From Solobacterium sp. (GTDB taxonomy: Bacteria > Bacillota_I > Bacilli_A > Erysipelotrichales > Erysipelotrichaceae), in NCBI GenBank assembly GCA_017404505.1, contig JAFRCE010000002.1, positions 1 through 64,000 on the forward strand: DNA of 64,000 bases, in the 5' to 3' direction. A program made the position numbers and the translations under genes. The notes below the pieces were generated by a model. The model saw only the letters and a list, made by a program, of their open reading frames with translations, was not told the origin of the DNA and did no database searches. Numbering within the stretch: position 1 is the first letter of the stretch; each line of letters starts with the position of its first letter. This document shows positions 46,186 to 56,027 of the stretch, in pieces.

Positions 46186-48523
46186 TGACTGCTGGGAATT
46201 CACGTCACAATGGAGTGAAGAATTCCTGCACGGCGGGAAGGCGGAATGCGAAGTCCGGATTCCCCATACGGTGAAAGAAATCCCGCTGCACTACGCAGAT
46301 CCGGATTCCTATCAGATGATCGCCGGATACCGGCGTATCCTGCATGTCCCGGTGGAAGAAAAGGGGCGCCGGCATTTCCTGCAGTTCGACGCGGCTGCCC
46401 ATATCGCCACCGTTTATTTCAACGGCAAGGAAATGTGCACGCATAAAAACGGCTATACAGCCTTCCGCACGGAAATCACCAAAGAGATCCGCTATGGGGA
46501 AGACAACGTTATCACGGTGCGTCTCGATACCACTGAGAATGGTTCCGTGCCGCCGTTTGGCTTTGTCATCGACTATCTGACATTCGGCGGTATCTACCGC
46601 GATGTCTGGGTCGAAGACAGACCGGAAACCCTGATCAGTGACGCCTATATCACGACACCGGATCTGACGACGATGGATATTGATCTGCAGTATGACGGCA
46701 GCGTGGAAGGTATGAAGATCAAGGCAGTCGTCAAAGACGCGGCCGGAACAGCTGTCGCTTCCGCGGAAGAAGCGGCGGAGCGGAAACATCTGCATATTTC
46801 TGTTCCGGATGCGAAGCCCTGGTCCGTCGGCGAAGGAAATCTGTATACCTGTGAGCTCACATTAGGTGAGGATACGGTCGTGAAGACCTTCGGCTTCCGC
46901 ACGGTAAAGGTCAGTGAAAATGAAATTCTGATCAACGGCAGCCCGGTCTTTATCCGCGGCCTGAACAGACATCAGTGCTACTCGTATATGGGCTATGCGG
47001 CATCCGCGTCCCTGCAGCGGGAAGATGCCAGGATCCTGGCGGAAGAACTGTGTGTCAACGCGGTAAGAACCTCGCATTATCCGCAAAGCCACGACTTTAT
47101 TGACGAATGCGACAGAAGAGGCATTCTCGTCTTCACGGAAATTCCCGGCTGGCAGCATCTCGGTGATCGGGCATGGAAACAGCAGGCCGTCGAGAATACC
47201 CGGGAAATGGTTCTCGAGTACCGTCAGCATCCGTCCATTATCATCTGGGGCGTGCGCGTCAACGAATCACTGGACGATGACGAACTGTACCGGATGACCA
47301 ACGAAGTTGCCCACCGTCTGGATCCGACAAGACCGACCAGCGGTGTCCGGTATCTGGAAAAGAGTTCTCTTCTGGAAGATATCTATTCCTACAACGACTT
47401 CTCGCACAACGGCATTACACCCGGTGCCAAGGCCAAGAAGGATGTTACGCCGGACATGAAAAAGCCGCTGCTGATCTCGGAAGCCAACGGCCACATGTTT
47501 CCGACCAAACCGTTCGATACATGGGAGAAGCGTCAGGAACATGCCCTGCGGCACGCCCGCACGCTGAATACGGCCATGGCGGACGGCGGACACGCCGGCT
47601 GCTTCCAGTGGTGCATGTTCGACTATCCGACCCATAAGGACTTCGGATCGGGTGATCGGATCTGCTATCACGGTGTCATGGACAGCTTCCGCAATCCCAA
47701 GATGGCGGCTTCCGTCTATGCTTCCCAGAGTGATCAGACGCCTGTCCTGGAAGTCGGATCACCGATGGATATCGGTGACTATGCCGGCGGCACGGTCAGT
47801 TCACTGTATGTCTTCACCAATGCGGATGAAGTCAATCTGTATAAAAATGATGACTTTGTAAAAACCTTCCGGCCGGACCGTGAAACATGGCGAGGTCTGC
47901 CGCATCCGCCGATCGAGATCGACGACATGATCGGCTGTCTGCTCGAGACAAAAGAAGGCTTTACCGGTCAGAAAGAACAGTATGTCCACGATGCCCTGCA
48001 GGCGGCCGGCCGTTACGGTATGGCCAACATGCCGATCAAGTACAAGGCGATGCTTGCCTGGTGCATGCTTCACTATCAGATGAAATATTCCGAGGGTGTG
48101 GAACTGTACGGCAAATATGTCGGCTCCTGGGGCGGTGACAGCACCGAATGGAAATTCGAAGCTGTCAAAGACGGCAAGCCGGTCGCTTACGTCGTGAAGT
48201 CACCGCGTACCAGACTGCATCTGGAAGTCAGAACTTCCACCACCCGGCTGGAAGATACCGATACCTACGATATGGCTGCTGTCCGTATCAGAGTTCTCGA
48301 CGAACTCAGCAATCTCGCTGCCTACGCGCAGCTGCCGATCAGGCTGAAGACGGAAGGTCCGGTTGAAATCGTCGGTCCGGACGTCGTCACCGCGGAAGGC
48401 GGCATGTGCGGCACCTATCTTCGCACAACGGGCAATGCAGGAAATGCCCGGCTGATCATCTCGGCAGATGGTCTGGCAGAAACAACTGTTGATCTTGTTA
48501 TTAAGAAAGGGGAAAGATCATGA
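46169..48523 (+). CDS. Glycoside hydrolase family 2 protein (beta-galactosidase/glucuronidase type)
   Basis: 784 residues, cytoplasmic (no signal peptide). The sugar-binding domain is at about 20-160, the immunoglobulin-like domain at 165-255, and the TIM barrel from about 265. NRHQCY and AVRTSHYPQSHDF lead into the acid/base Glu in WGVRVNES near 365. The likely nucleophile is Glu in ISEANGH near 440. A C-terminal domain of about 250 residues follows. It overlaps the transporter start (ATGA). It would hydrolyse a beta-linked galactoside or glucuronide brought in by the next gene product; exact sugar not shown. Confidence 0.88.
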   Translation: MKKRIDDCWEFTSQWSEEFLHGGKAECEVRIPHTVKEIPLHYADPDSYQMIAGYRRILHVPVEEKGRRHFLQFDAAAHIATVYFNGKEMCTHKNGYTAFRTEITKEIRYGEDNVITVRLDTTENGSVPPFGFVIDYLTFGGIYRDVWVEDRPETLISDAYITTPDLTTMDIDLQYDGSVEGMKIKAVVKDAAGTAVASAEEAAERKHLHISVPDAKPWSVGEGNLYTCELTLGEDTVVKTFGFRTVKVSENEILINGSPVFIRGLNRHQCYSYMGYAASASLQREDARILAEELCVNAVRTSHYPQSHDFIDECDRRGILVFTEIPGWQHLGDRAWKQQAVENTREMVLEYRQHPSIIIWGVRVNESLDDDELYRMTNEVAHRLDPTRPTSGVRYLEKSSLLEDIYSYNDFSHNGITPGAKAKKDVTPDMKKPLLISEANGHMFPTKPFDTWEKRQEHALRHARTLNTAMADGGHAGCFQWCMFDYPTHKDFGSGDRICYHGVMDSFRNPKMAASVYASQSDQTPVLEVGSPMDIGDYAGGTVSSLYVFTNADEVNLYKNDDFVKTFRPDRETWRGLPHPPIEIDDMIGCLLETKEGFTGQKEQYVHDALQAAGRYGMANMPIKYKAMLAWCMLHYQMKYSEGVELYGKYVGSWGGDSTEWKFEAVKDGKPVAYVVKSPRTRLHLEVRTSTTRLEDTDTYDMAAVRIRVLDELSNLAAYAQLPIRLKTEGPVEIVGPDVVTAEGGMCGTYLRTTGNAGNARLIISADGLAETTVDLVIKKGERS

Positions 48524-49953
48524 AGTTCACAAAAAAGCAGACGGCCGCTTATGGCCTTGGCGCAATCGGCAAAGATATGGTCTATGCGCTGTCCGCATCC
48601 TATGTCATGTATTACTACCAGGACATTCTCGGTCTGTCCGCCACATTTGTCGGCGCCATTCTGATGATTGCCAGAATCTTTGACGCTGCCAACGACCCGT
48701 TCATGGGTGTGCTGGTCGCCAAGACAAAGTCCAAGTGGGGCAGATTCCGTCCCTGGCTGTTCTCCGGAACGATCCTGAACGCCTTTGTCTTATTCGCTCT
48801 GTTCGCGGCTCCGAATCTGGAAGGAACCGGCCTGATGATCTTCTTCTCGGTTGTTTATATCCTCTGGGGTGTGACGTACACGATGATGGATATTCCTTAC
48901 TGGTCCATGATTCCGGCGGTTACCGACAATCCGAAAGACCGTGAGAATCTGTCCGTCGTCGGCCGTACCTGTGCCGGTGTCGGCAACGCCATCATCACGA
49001 TCGGCACGATGATCATTGTCAAGATTCTTGGCAACGGCAATGAAAGAGTCGGTTTCAGATGGTTTGCCCTGATCGTCGCAGTTATCTTTGTCATTACCGA
49101 AGTGGTTCTCTGCCGGGCAATTGACGAAAAAGGCACGGAAGAGGAAATGCAGACGACCTCGGTCGGCGAAATGTTCCGTTCCCTGTTCGCCAACGACCAG
49201 GCGATGGTCACCGTTCTGACGATCGTCCTGATCAACTGCGCGCTGTATATCACGTCCAACCTGATCATTTATTTCTTCAAATATGATTTCTCGCAGTCTC
49301 TGATGGATCCCCACAGATGGCAGGAAACCTATACACTGTTCTCCTCCGTCGGCGGTGCTTCCCAGATCCTTGGTATGATGCTGATCTATCCGCTGCTGCG
49401 TAAATTCCTCGGCAATTCACAGATTTTCAAAGTCTGCCTGAGCAGTGCCATCATCGGCTACGCTCTCCTTCTGATCGGCTGTCTGACCGGTCTTGCCAAC
49501 AGTCTGCCGATCCTGCTGATCCCGGGCGTGCTGGTATTCCTTTCCAACGGTATCCTGACTGTTCTTACGACAGTCTTCCTGACCAGTTCGGTTGACTATG
49601 GTGAACTGAAGAGCGGCCACCGTGAAGAATCCGTGATCTTCTCCATGCAGACACTGGTTGTCAAGGCTGCTTCCGGTCTGGCTGTCTTCCTGACAGGTAT
49701 CGGTATCGATCTGATCGGTCTGAAAGGCAACAGTGACGCGGCCGGCGATATCCTGACACAGAGCGCGGCGACCCTCACCGGTCTGCGTCTGATGATGACG
49801 ATCATTCCGATCTGCGGCCTGATCTGTGCCTTCTTCGTTTTCCGCAAGCATTTCATTCTGACGGATGAAAAGGCAAATGAAATTGCCCTGGAACTGAAGG
49901 CAAGAAGAGGAGAACTGACAAATGAAACTGAACTGGAAACTGACAACGGATAA
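48520..49953 (+). CDS. GPH-family glycoside:cation symporter (MelB/XynB type)
   Basis: 477 residues, about 12 membrane helices. AYGLGAIGKDMVYAL at the N terminus, the ANDPFMGVLVAKTKSKWGRFRPWLF cytoplasmic loop (in part RTKSKWGRFRPWL pattern), and the central DIPYWSMIPAVT motif are family marks. It imports unphosphorylated glycosides with a cation. It is translationally coupled to the GH2 gene and overlaps GH36 by 32 bases. Confidence 0.92.
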   Translation: MKFTKKQTAAYGLGAIGKDMVYALSASYVMYYYQDILGLSATFVGAILMIARIFDAANDPFMGVLVAKTKSKWGRFRPWLFSGTILNAFVLFALFAAPNLEGTGLMIFFSVVYILWGVTYTMMDIPYWSMIPAVTDNPKDRENLSVVGRTCAGVGNAIITIGTMIIVKILGNGNERVGFRWFALIVAVIFVITEVVLCRAIDEKGTEEEMQTTSVGEMFRSLFANDQAMVTVLTIVLINCALYITSNLIIYFFKYDFSQSLMDPHRWQETYTLFSSVGGASQILGMMLIYPLLRKFLGNSQIFKVCLSSAIIGYALLLIGCLTGLANSLPILLIPGVLVFLSNGILTVLTTVFLTSSVDYGELKSGHREESVIFSMQTLVVKAASGLAVFLTGIGIDLIGLKGNSDAAGDILTQSAATLTGLRLMMTIIPICGLICAFFVFRKHFILTDEKANEIALELKARRGELTNETELETDNG

Positions 49954-51520
49954 GGGAACCTTTGAAGGCAGCACGGAACTGCAGAAAGGTGTCAACCATG
50001 TCGTCGTCGATCTGCCGGCCTGCCGTATCGAAGATGCATCTTCCACACTGATGATGCCGATGGCGAATTCCGAAAAGGTATTCATGAACGGCTATCAGAC
50101 CTGGACGGTTTCCCATGAGTATGAGAAAAACAGCCGCATCCGCGGTCTGCGCGGTCTTCCCCAGCGGGTGGTGGACCAGTTCGCTCTGGACCGCTACGGT
50201 GATTATCATTTCATCAACTACCGGAACCGGCCAGGATTCCTGCACGGTTTCTCCTACTGCTATTTCCGCAAAGCCGGCTTTTTCCGGCTGCTTGCCTCAC
50301 TGGACGAGACAAACGGATATACGGTTTTCCGCTACAACGCCAACGACGGCAGAATGAGCATCAGCCGTGACTGCCGCGGACTGAAAACGGAAGGAAGCTT
50401 CCATCTTCTGGATCTCTATTATGATGAAGGATCGGAAGAAAGCGTGTTTGACGGCTGGTTCGCTGCCATGCAGATCAAGCCGCGCACCATGGAAAAGATC
50501 AGCGGCTATTCCAGCTGGTATAACCGTTATCAGGATATCAACGCGGCAGCGATCCGTCAGGATCTTTCCGGCTGCTGCAGGATCCTTGAGAAGAACGACC
50601 TTTTCCAGATCGATGACGGCTGGGAGCCGTTTATCGGCGACTGGCTGGAAGCGGACAGTGCGAAGTTCCCGGAAGGCATGAAAAAGATGGTCGATGAAAT
50701 TCATGACGACGGTTTCCGGGCCGGACTCTGGCTGGCACCGTTCGTGGCGGAAGAAAAATCCGATGTCTACCGGAACCATCAGGACTGGTTCCTGAAAGTC
50801 AACGGCGACAACTGGAAAGCCGGTTCCAACTGGAGCGGATTCTATTCGCTGGATATCGATCATCCGGAAGTCAGGGAATATCTGGAAAAAGTCTTTACGA
50901 GAGTCTTTGACGAATGGGGATTCGATCTGGTGAAACTGGACTTCCTGTATGCGGCGGCACCGTTCGGCAATGAAAACGAAAGCCGGGCCGGCCGGATGAT
51001 CCGGGCCTGCAAGTGGCTGCGCGAGCTGTGCGGTGACAAACTGATCCTCGGCTGCGGCGTGCCGGTCATGCCTGCCTTCGGTCTCTTTGACTACTGCCGT
51101 ATCAGCTGTGACGTGTCGCTCGACTGGGATGACAGGATGTATATGCGTATCATCCACCGGGAAAGAGTCTCCACGAAGAATGCCGTAAACAATATCCTGA
51201 CCAGAAGAATGCTGAACGGAAGGGCATATCTTTCCGATCCGGATGTCTTCTTCCTGCGCAGTGAGAATATCCGCCTGAGTGAACAGCAGAAGGAAGATCT
51301 GGCCAAACTGGATGCCCTGCTGGGCGGTGTCTTCCTGACCAGTGACGATCCGAGCCGGTATACGGACGAAATGATCAGCCTCTATCGGAAATGCCGGGCA
51401 CTGACGGCCGCCAAAGACGTTACCGTCAGCGGCAGCGGTCTGCCGGTGCGTGTCAGCTACACAATGGACGGCCAAAGACAGTCGCGTTCTCTGTTTAAAA
51501 GGCGGGGCACACGCAGTTAA
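49922..51520 (+). CDS. Glycoside hydrolase family 36-like alpha-galactosidase
   Basis: 532 residues, shorter than the 700-residue form. NGYQTW near 59, YSSWYNRYQDIN near 195, and the barrel with FQIDDGWEP. The nucleophile is Asp in LVKLDFLYAA near 338; the acid/base is Asp in SCDVSLDWDD near 395. GAGGAG precedes the ATG inside the transporter gene. Together with GH2, it suggests use of an oligosaccharide with both alpha- and beta-linkages. Confidence 0.85.
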   Translation: MKLNWKLTTDKGTFEGSTELQKGVNHVVVDLPACRIEDASSTLMMPMANSEKVFMNGYQTWTVSHEYEKNSRIRGLRGLPQRVVDQFALDRYGDYHFINYRNRPGFLHGFSYCYFRKAGFFRLLASLDETNGYTVFRYNANDGRMSISRDCRGLKTEGSFHLLDLYYDEGSEESVFDGWFAAMQIKPRTMEKISGYSSWYNRYQDINAAAIRQDLSGCCRILEKNDLFQIDDGWEPFIGDWLEADSAKFPEGMKKMVDEIHDDGFRAGLWLAPFVAEEKSDVYRNHQDWFLKVNGDNWKAGSNWSGFYSLDIDHPEVREYLEKVFTRVFDEWGFDLVKLDFLYAAAPFGNENESRAGRMIRACKWLRELCGDKLILGCGVPVMPAFGLFDYCRISCDVSLDWDDRMYMRIIHRERVSTKNAVNNILTRRMLNGRAYLSDPDVFFLRSENIRLSEQQKEDLAKLDALLGGVFLTSDDPSRYTDEMISLYRKCRALTAAKDVTVSGSGLPVRVSYTMDGQRQSRSLFKRRGTRS

Positions 51521-51529
51521 AGAACATGA

Positions 51530-51565
51530 AAAGTACCTTTTCCTTCCCGGGAAAGGTGCTTTTTC
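51530..51565 (+). terminator. Terminator of the glycoside operon
   Basis: AAGTACCTTT pairs with AAAGGTGCTT across a loop that itself holds TTCCCGGGAA; TTTT follows. Confidence 0.75.
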
Positions 51566-51694
51566 TGTCCGCCCGGTATAAACCGGAAAGAGAAATTTTC
51601 ATATTTGTTTCAGACAGAAGGCGAATGAAAACTGTTACAGACGGATTCATGCTTTCCTTTGATATCGAATTTTATTATAATTAAGAACGTTATT

Positions 51695-51768
51695 TCACAT
51701 CGTATATGCTTTCGGATAGGCGAGAGTGTTTCTACCCTGCTGCCGTAACAGCGGGACTGCGATTGTCG
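51695..51768 (+). ncRNA. Purine (guanine-class) riboswitch
   Basis: P1 pairs ATCG (51699-51702) with CGAT (51760-51763). P2 is CTTTCG/CGAGAG with loop GATAGG. The conserved junction is GTTTCTACC, and P3 has loop GCCGTAAC. The specificity base after GGGA is C, as in guanine/hypoxanthine rather than adenine riboswitches. Loop 2 is one base shorter than the usual GATATGG. TATAAT lies at 51676-51681. Confidence 0.85.
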
Positions 51769-51775
51769 TTCCGGA

Positions 51776-51818
51776 AGCGCCTTCTGAAGCTGTTTACAGC
51801 ATGAGGAGGCGTTTTGTT
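51776..51818 (+). terminator. Purine riboswitch expression-platform terminator
   Basis: AGCGCCTTCT and AGGAGGCGTTTT form a stem around a loop containing GCTGTTTACAGC; T-rich run follows. It precedes the permease start by about 35 bases. Confidence 0.7.
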
Positions 51819-51850
51819 ATAAGGGGATGTGAAATGGAAAGAGGGGAAAT

Positions 51851-53227
51851 ATGTTAGAAAAGTTCTTTAAGTTCGAAGAGAACGGTACGAATCTTCGTAC
51901 AGAACTGATTGCCGGTATTACGACATTCATGACAATGGTTTATATCCTTGCCCTGAATCCGGCGATCCTGAGTGCGGCTCCCGGTCTGGAAAACGCCGGC
52001 GGCTCCATTCTGTTCGCAACTGCCGTGGCATCCGCAATTGCCTGCTTCTGTATGGCGGCATTTGCCAACAAACCGTTCGCGCTTTCTGCCGGTCTCGGTC
52101 TGAACGCCTACTTCGCCTATACCGTCTGCGGCCAGTTCGGTTACAGCTGGCAGGTTGCTCTGACAGCCGTCCTGGCGGAAGGTCTGATCTTCATCGTCAT
52201 GTCTCTGACAAATGTCCGTGAAGCGATCTTCAATGCCATTCCGAAACAGCTGAAGACAGCCGTTTCTGTCGGTATCGGTCTGTTCATTACCTTCATCGGT
52301 CTGCAGAATGCCCACGTTATCGTTGACAGCTCCACACTGGTCGGTCTGTATTCCTTCAAAGCAGCGCTGAACAACGGCACATTCTTCACCGAAGGTATCA
52401 CAGTCATTCTCGCTCTGATCGGTGTTATCGTTACAGCGATGATGCTGATCAAAGGTATCAAGGGCTATATGCTGTACGGTATCCTGATCACATGGGGTCT
52501 GGGTATCATCTGCGAGCTGACAGGTCTCTATGTTCCGAATGCGGAAATGGGATTCTATTCCGTTCTTCCGACATCCTTCATCGCCTTCCCGGATATGTCC
52601 GTGAACATGATCTTCCAGTTTGACTTCGGCTTCATTGCTTCTCATTTCCTTGACTTTGTCGTCGTCGTATTCGCGTTCCTGTTCGTTGACGTCTTCGATA
52701 CACTGGGAACACTGATCGGCTGCGCAGCCAAGGCTGATATGCTGGACGAAGAAGGCAAACTGCCGGGCATCAAGGGTGCTCTGCTGGCTGACGCTGTCGG
52801 TACAACACTGGGCGCGTGCCTTGGTACTTCCACGATCACGACATTCGTTGAGTCCTCCTCCGGTATTTCCGAAGGCGGCCGTACAGGTATGACAGCCGTC
52901 GTTACCGGCGTTCTGTTCCTGGTCTCCCTGTTCCTGGCTCCGCTGTTCCTGACAATTCCGTCCTTTGCGACAGCCCCGGCTCTGATCGTCGTCGGCTTCC
53001 TGATGATGCAGCAGGTCAAGAACATCGAATGGGACAACATGATCGAGGCAATTCCGTGCTTCGTCACCATCACCATGATGGGTCTGGCTTACAGCATTTC
53101 CGAAGGTATCGCTTTCGGTATCATCTCCTATGTCATTCTGCATGCACTGACAGGCAAGACAAAGGATATGTCGCCGCTGATGTACGTTCTGGCAGTTCTG
53201 TTTGCCCTGAAGTACTTCCTGATCTAA
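51851..53227 (+). CDS. NCS2-family purine permease (AzgA/PbuG type)
   Basis: 458 residues, about 12 membrane helices. TELIAGITTFMTMVYIL near 15-35, ALSAGLGLNAYFAYTV near 77, and DVFDTLGTLIGCA near 278 are AzgA-group signatures. Uptake of guanine, hypoxanthine or adenine. The guanine-class riboswitch upstream shuts it off when the base is plentiful, which fits a guanine/hypoxanthine permease. AGAGGGG precedes the ATG. Confidence 0.93.
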   Translation: MLEKFFKFEENGTNLRTELIAGITTFMTMVYILALNPAILSAAPGLENAGGSILFATAVASAIACFCMAAFANKPFALSAGLGLNAYFAYTVCGQFGYSWQVALTAVLAEGLIFIVMSLTNVREAIFNAIPKQLKTAVSVGIGLFITFIGLQNAHVIVDSSTLVGLYSFKAALNNGTFFTEGITVILALIGVIVTAMMLIKGIKGYMLYGILITWGLGIICELTGLYVPNAEMGFYSVLPTSFIAFPDMSVNMIFQFDFGFIASHFLDFVVVVFAFLFVDVFDTLGTLIGCAAKADMLDEEGKLPGIKGALLADAVGTTLGACLGTSTITTFVESSSGISEGGRTGMTAVVTGVLFLVSLFLAPLFLTIPSFATAPALIVVGFLMMQQVKNIEWDNMIEAIPCFVTITMMGLAYSISEGIAFGIISYVILHALTGKTKDMSPLMYVLAVLFALKYFLI

Positions 53228-53247
53228 AAAAGACAACCGAATATCAT

Positions 53248-53284
53248 GACCGGCAGTTCATACACAGCTGCCGGTCTTTTCTTT
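53248..53284 (+). terminator. Terminator after the purine permease
   Basis: GACCGGCAG (53248-53256) and CTGCCGGTC (53268-53276), a perfect 9-bp stem, then TTTTCTTTT. Confidence 0.85.
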
Positions 53285-53287
53285 TGG

Positions 53288-53293
53288 TATAAT
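53288..53293 (+). promoter_or_regulatory. -10 box before alaX
   Basis: TATAAT, 21 bases before the ATG; GGAG lies in between. Confidence 0.4.
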
Positions 53294-53314
53294 TTTGAAA
53301 GACGGAGAATTGTT

Positions 53315-54487
53315 ATGGCAAATATGAATACACTTTTTTATCAGGATCAGTACCGGCGGGAATTTGACGCGGTCGTCCTGAGCTGCGCGGCAGACAAAAA
53401 GGGATGGGCAGTCATTCTTGATCAGACGGTCTTTTATCCGGAAGGCGGCGGCCAGCCGGCTGATCACGGTTTTCTGAATGACGTCCGGGTTACCGACGTC
53501 AAAGAAAAGAATGACGAAATCATTCATTATACGGAAAAAGAACTGCCGGCCGGTACGAAAGTCCATGGCGTGATCGACTGGGACAGACGTTTTGATTTCA
53601 TGCAGAATCATACCGGCGAGCATATCGTGTCCGGTATCATCCACCAGCTGTACGGATACGAAAATGTCGGTTTTCATATGGGCGATACGATTCAGGTCGA
53701 TTACAGCGGCTGGCTGGATACCGACCAGATCAGAGAAGTCGAACGAAAGGCCAATGAGATCATCTGGACCAATCAGCCGGTCATCATTACCTATCCATCC
53801 AAAGAAGAGCGGGAACAGATTCCCTATCGTTCCAAGAAAGAACTGCAGGGCACGGTGCGGATCGTGACGGTTCAGAACGCGGATATCTGCGCCTGCTGCG
53901 GAACCCATGTCAGAAGCGCCGGTGAAGTGGGTCTGATCAAGATCCTTTCTTCCGAAAAGCACAAGAGCGGCGTGCGCATGGAACTGCTGTGCGGAAAACG
54001 CGCCTTTGATTATGTATGCATGCTGCAGGACAACAGTCATGAGATCTCCATGCGTCTTTGCACGCCAATGGACAAAACAGCGGAAGGTGTCGCACGGCTG
54101 GACGAAGCACTGCAGGATAAAAACCGGCAGCTGACGGAAATGACAGCTCTGTATCTGCAGGAGAGAATGAATAAAATAGCAGCCGGGGATCTCGTGATGG
54201 ATGTACTTGCCGGAGTCGACCGGAATTCCCTGCGCCGTTATGCGGACGATCTGGTCAAAACAAAAGGATGCGGCACGGCTGCCGTATTGAACAGACGGGA
54301 AAACGGTGTCTTTGAATATGTCATCATCACTTCGAAGAATATCGGTCTGCGAAAGCTGGCAAAGGATCTGAACGGAAAACTGCAGGGCCGCGGCGGCGGC
54401 AGTGACGAGATGATTCAGGGCACATTCTCAGCCGGTGAAGAGGAAATACGCCGTGTTTTGTGTGAAATCCTGGCCGCAGATGATTGA
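53315..54487 (+). CDS. Alanyl-tRNA editing protein (AlaX-L type)
   Basis: 390 residues from ATG 53315 (GGAG 9 bases upstream). The editing site has HTGEHIVSGI near 105 and the Cys/His pair CCGTHV near 192, typical of AlaX zinc sites. The C-terminal DHHA1 domain ends with GRGGGSDEMIQG. It deacylates Ser-tRNA(Ala) or Gly-tRNA(Ala) in trans. Confidence 0.92.
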   Translation: MANMNTLFYQDQYRREFDAVVLSCAADKKGWAVILDQTVFYPEGGGQPADHGFLNDVRVTDVKEKNDEIIHYTEKELPAGTKVHGVIDWDRRFDFMQNHTGEHIVSGIIHQLYGYENVGFHMGDTIQVDYSGWLDTDQIREVERKANEIIWTNQPVIITYPSKEEREQIPYRSKKELQGTVRIVTVQNADICACCGTHVRSAGEVGLIKILSSEKHKSGVRMELLCGKRAFDYVCMLQDNSHEISMRLCTPMDKTAEGVARLDEALQDKNRQLTEMTALYLQERMNKIAAGDLVMDVLAGVDRNSLRRYADDLVKTKGCGTAAVLNRRENGVFEYVIITSKNIGLRKLAKDLNGKLQGRGGGSDEMIQGTFSAGEEEIRRVLCEILAADD

Positions 54488-54562
54488 TGAAGTTTTAAAA
54501 GTATCGGATAATTAATACAGAAATAATGCATCGAAATATCATAAAAAAGAAGGAGGATGTGC

Positions 54563-55975
54563 ATGCAACACAAGACTTTAAAACCGTTCCCAAAGGATTT
54601 CCTCTGGGGCGCCAGCACCTCTGCCTATCAGGTGGAAGGTGCGAATCTGGAAGACGGCAAAGGTCCTTCCTGTCAGGACGTGAAGAAGGTTCCGGAAGGA
54701 ACTTCTGAACTGGATGTCTGTGCTGACCAGTATCACCGTTACAAGGAAGACGTCGCGCTGATGGCTGAGATGGGCTTCAAGGTATACCGTTTCTCCATTT
54801 CCTGGTCCCGTATTCTGCCGAAAGGAACCGGCGAAGTCAATCCGAAGGGCATCGAATACTACAATAATCTGATCAACGAATGCCTGAAGTACAACATTAT
54901 CCCGCTGGTTACAATGTTCCACTTTGACATGCCGGCTGCCCTGGATGAAAGAGGCAGCTGGGGCAATCCGGAATCGGTCGACTGGTTCCTGGAATTCGCC
55001 CGCACGATGTATGAAAACTTCGGCGACCGTGTCAAATACTGGCTGACGATCAACGAACAGAACATGCTGACGCTGGTCGGACCAATGATCGGAACACTGC
55101 ATCTGCCGGAAGGCTGCACGAACGTACTGAAGGAAATCTACCAGCAGAACCATCATATGCTGGTGGCTCAGGCCAAAGCGATGGCACTCTGCCATGAAAT
55201 GCTGCCGGGCGCGAAGATCGGTCCGGCACCGAACATTTCCCTGATCTATCCGAATTCCAACAAGCCGGAAGACACGATCGCGGCCCAGAACATGAACGCG
55301 ATCCGCAACTGGCTGTATCTGGATATGGCTGTTTATGGCAAGTACAACAACCTCGTATGGAGCTATCTGGAAGAGAATGACGCAACGCCGGAATTCCATG
55401 AAGGCGACGCGGAAGCTCTGGCCAACGGCCATCCGGACTTTATCGGCTTCAACTACTACTCCACCGGCACGGTTGAAAAGAGTGACGGAACCGAGCAGGG
55501 CGGCGGCGACCAGCAGAATTCCCGCGGTCTGCCGGGTGTTGCCAAGAACGTCAAGAACCCGAACCTGATGAAGACGGAATTCGGCTGGGAAATCGACCCG
55601 ATCGGCTTCCGGAACACATTAAGAGAAGTCTACAGCCGCTACAGACTGCCGATCATCATTACCGAAAACGGTCTGGGTGCCTATGACACACTGACGGAAG
55701 ACGGCAAGGTTCATGACCCGTACCGTATCAAGTACTATCAGGAACACATCAAGCAGATGCGTCTTGCTATCACCGATGATGTCGAAATGATGGGTTACTG
55801 CCCATGGTCCGCAGTCGACCTGATTTCCACCCACGAAGGCATGAAGAAGCGCTATGGCTTCATCTATGTCGACCGTGACGAATTCGACCTGAAGACACTG
55901 AACAGATTCAGAAAAGACAGTTTCTTCTGGTACAAGAAGGTCATTGCCAGCAACGGCGAAGATCTGAGTGACTGA
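54563..55975 (+). CDS. bglA: GH1 6-phospho-beta-glucosidase
   Basis: 470 residues from ATG 54563; GGAGG lies 6 bases upstream, while an ATG two codons earlier is too close to it. FLWGASTSAYQVEGA at the N terminus, acid/base Glu in TINEQNM near 172, and nucleophile Glu in ITENGLG near 365. The C-terminal KKRYGFIYVDRDEFD is the phosphate-recognising pattern of 6-phospho enzymes. It hydrolyses phosphorylated beta-glucosides imported by a PTS, though no PTS gene is beside it. A terminator and a lactonase-like gene follow. Confidence 0.9.
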   Translation: MQHKTLKPFPKDFLWGASTSAYQVEGANLEDGKGPSCQDVKKVPEGTSELDVCADQYHRYKEDVALMAEMGFKVYRFSISWSRILPKGTGEVNPKGIEYYNNLINECLKYNIIPLVTMFHFDMPAALDERGSWGNPESVDWFLEFARTMYENFGDRVKYWLTINEQNMLTLVGPMIGTLHLPEGCTNVLKEIYQQNHHMLVAQAKAMALCHEMLPGAKIGPAPNISLIYPNSNKPEDTIAAQNMNAIRNWLYLDMAVYGKYNNLVWSYLEENDATPEFHEGDAEALANGHPDFIGFNYYSTGTVEKSDGTEQGGGDQQNSRGLPGVAKNVKNPNLMKTEFGWEIDPIGFRNTLREVYSRYRLPIIITENGLGAYDTLTEDGKVHDPYRIKYYQEHIKQMRLAITDDVEMMGYCPWSAVDLISTHEGMKKRYGFIYVDRDEFDLKTLNRFRKDSFFWYKKVIASNGEDLSD

Positions 55976-55986
55976 TCAACAAAAAA

Positions 55987-56015
55987 AAGGCCGTCTGGAA
56001 TACAGATGGCCTTTT
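55987..56015 (+). terminator. Terminator after bglA
   Basis: AAGGCCGTCTG-GAATA-CAGATGGCCTT then TT; the next gene's GGAGG starts right after, so read-through may feed the lactonase gene. Confidence 0.75.
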
Positions 56016-56027
56016 CCGGAGGTATAT

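Noticed and set aside
51854..53236. A 460-codon minus-strand frame
   Set aside because: Antisense shadow of the purine permease, rich in Asp/Gln/His/Arg as expected from reversed hydrophobic codons.
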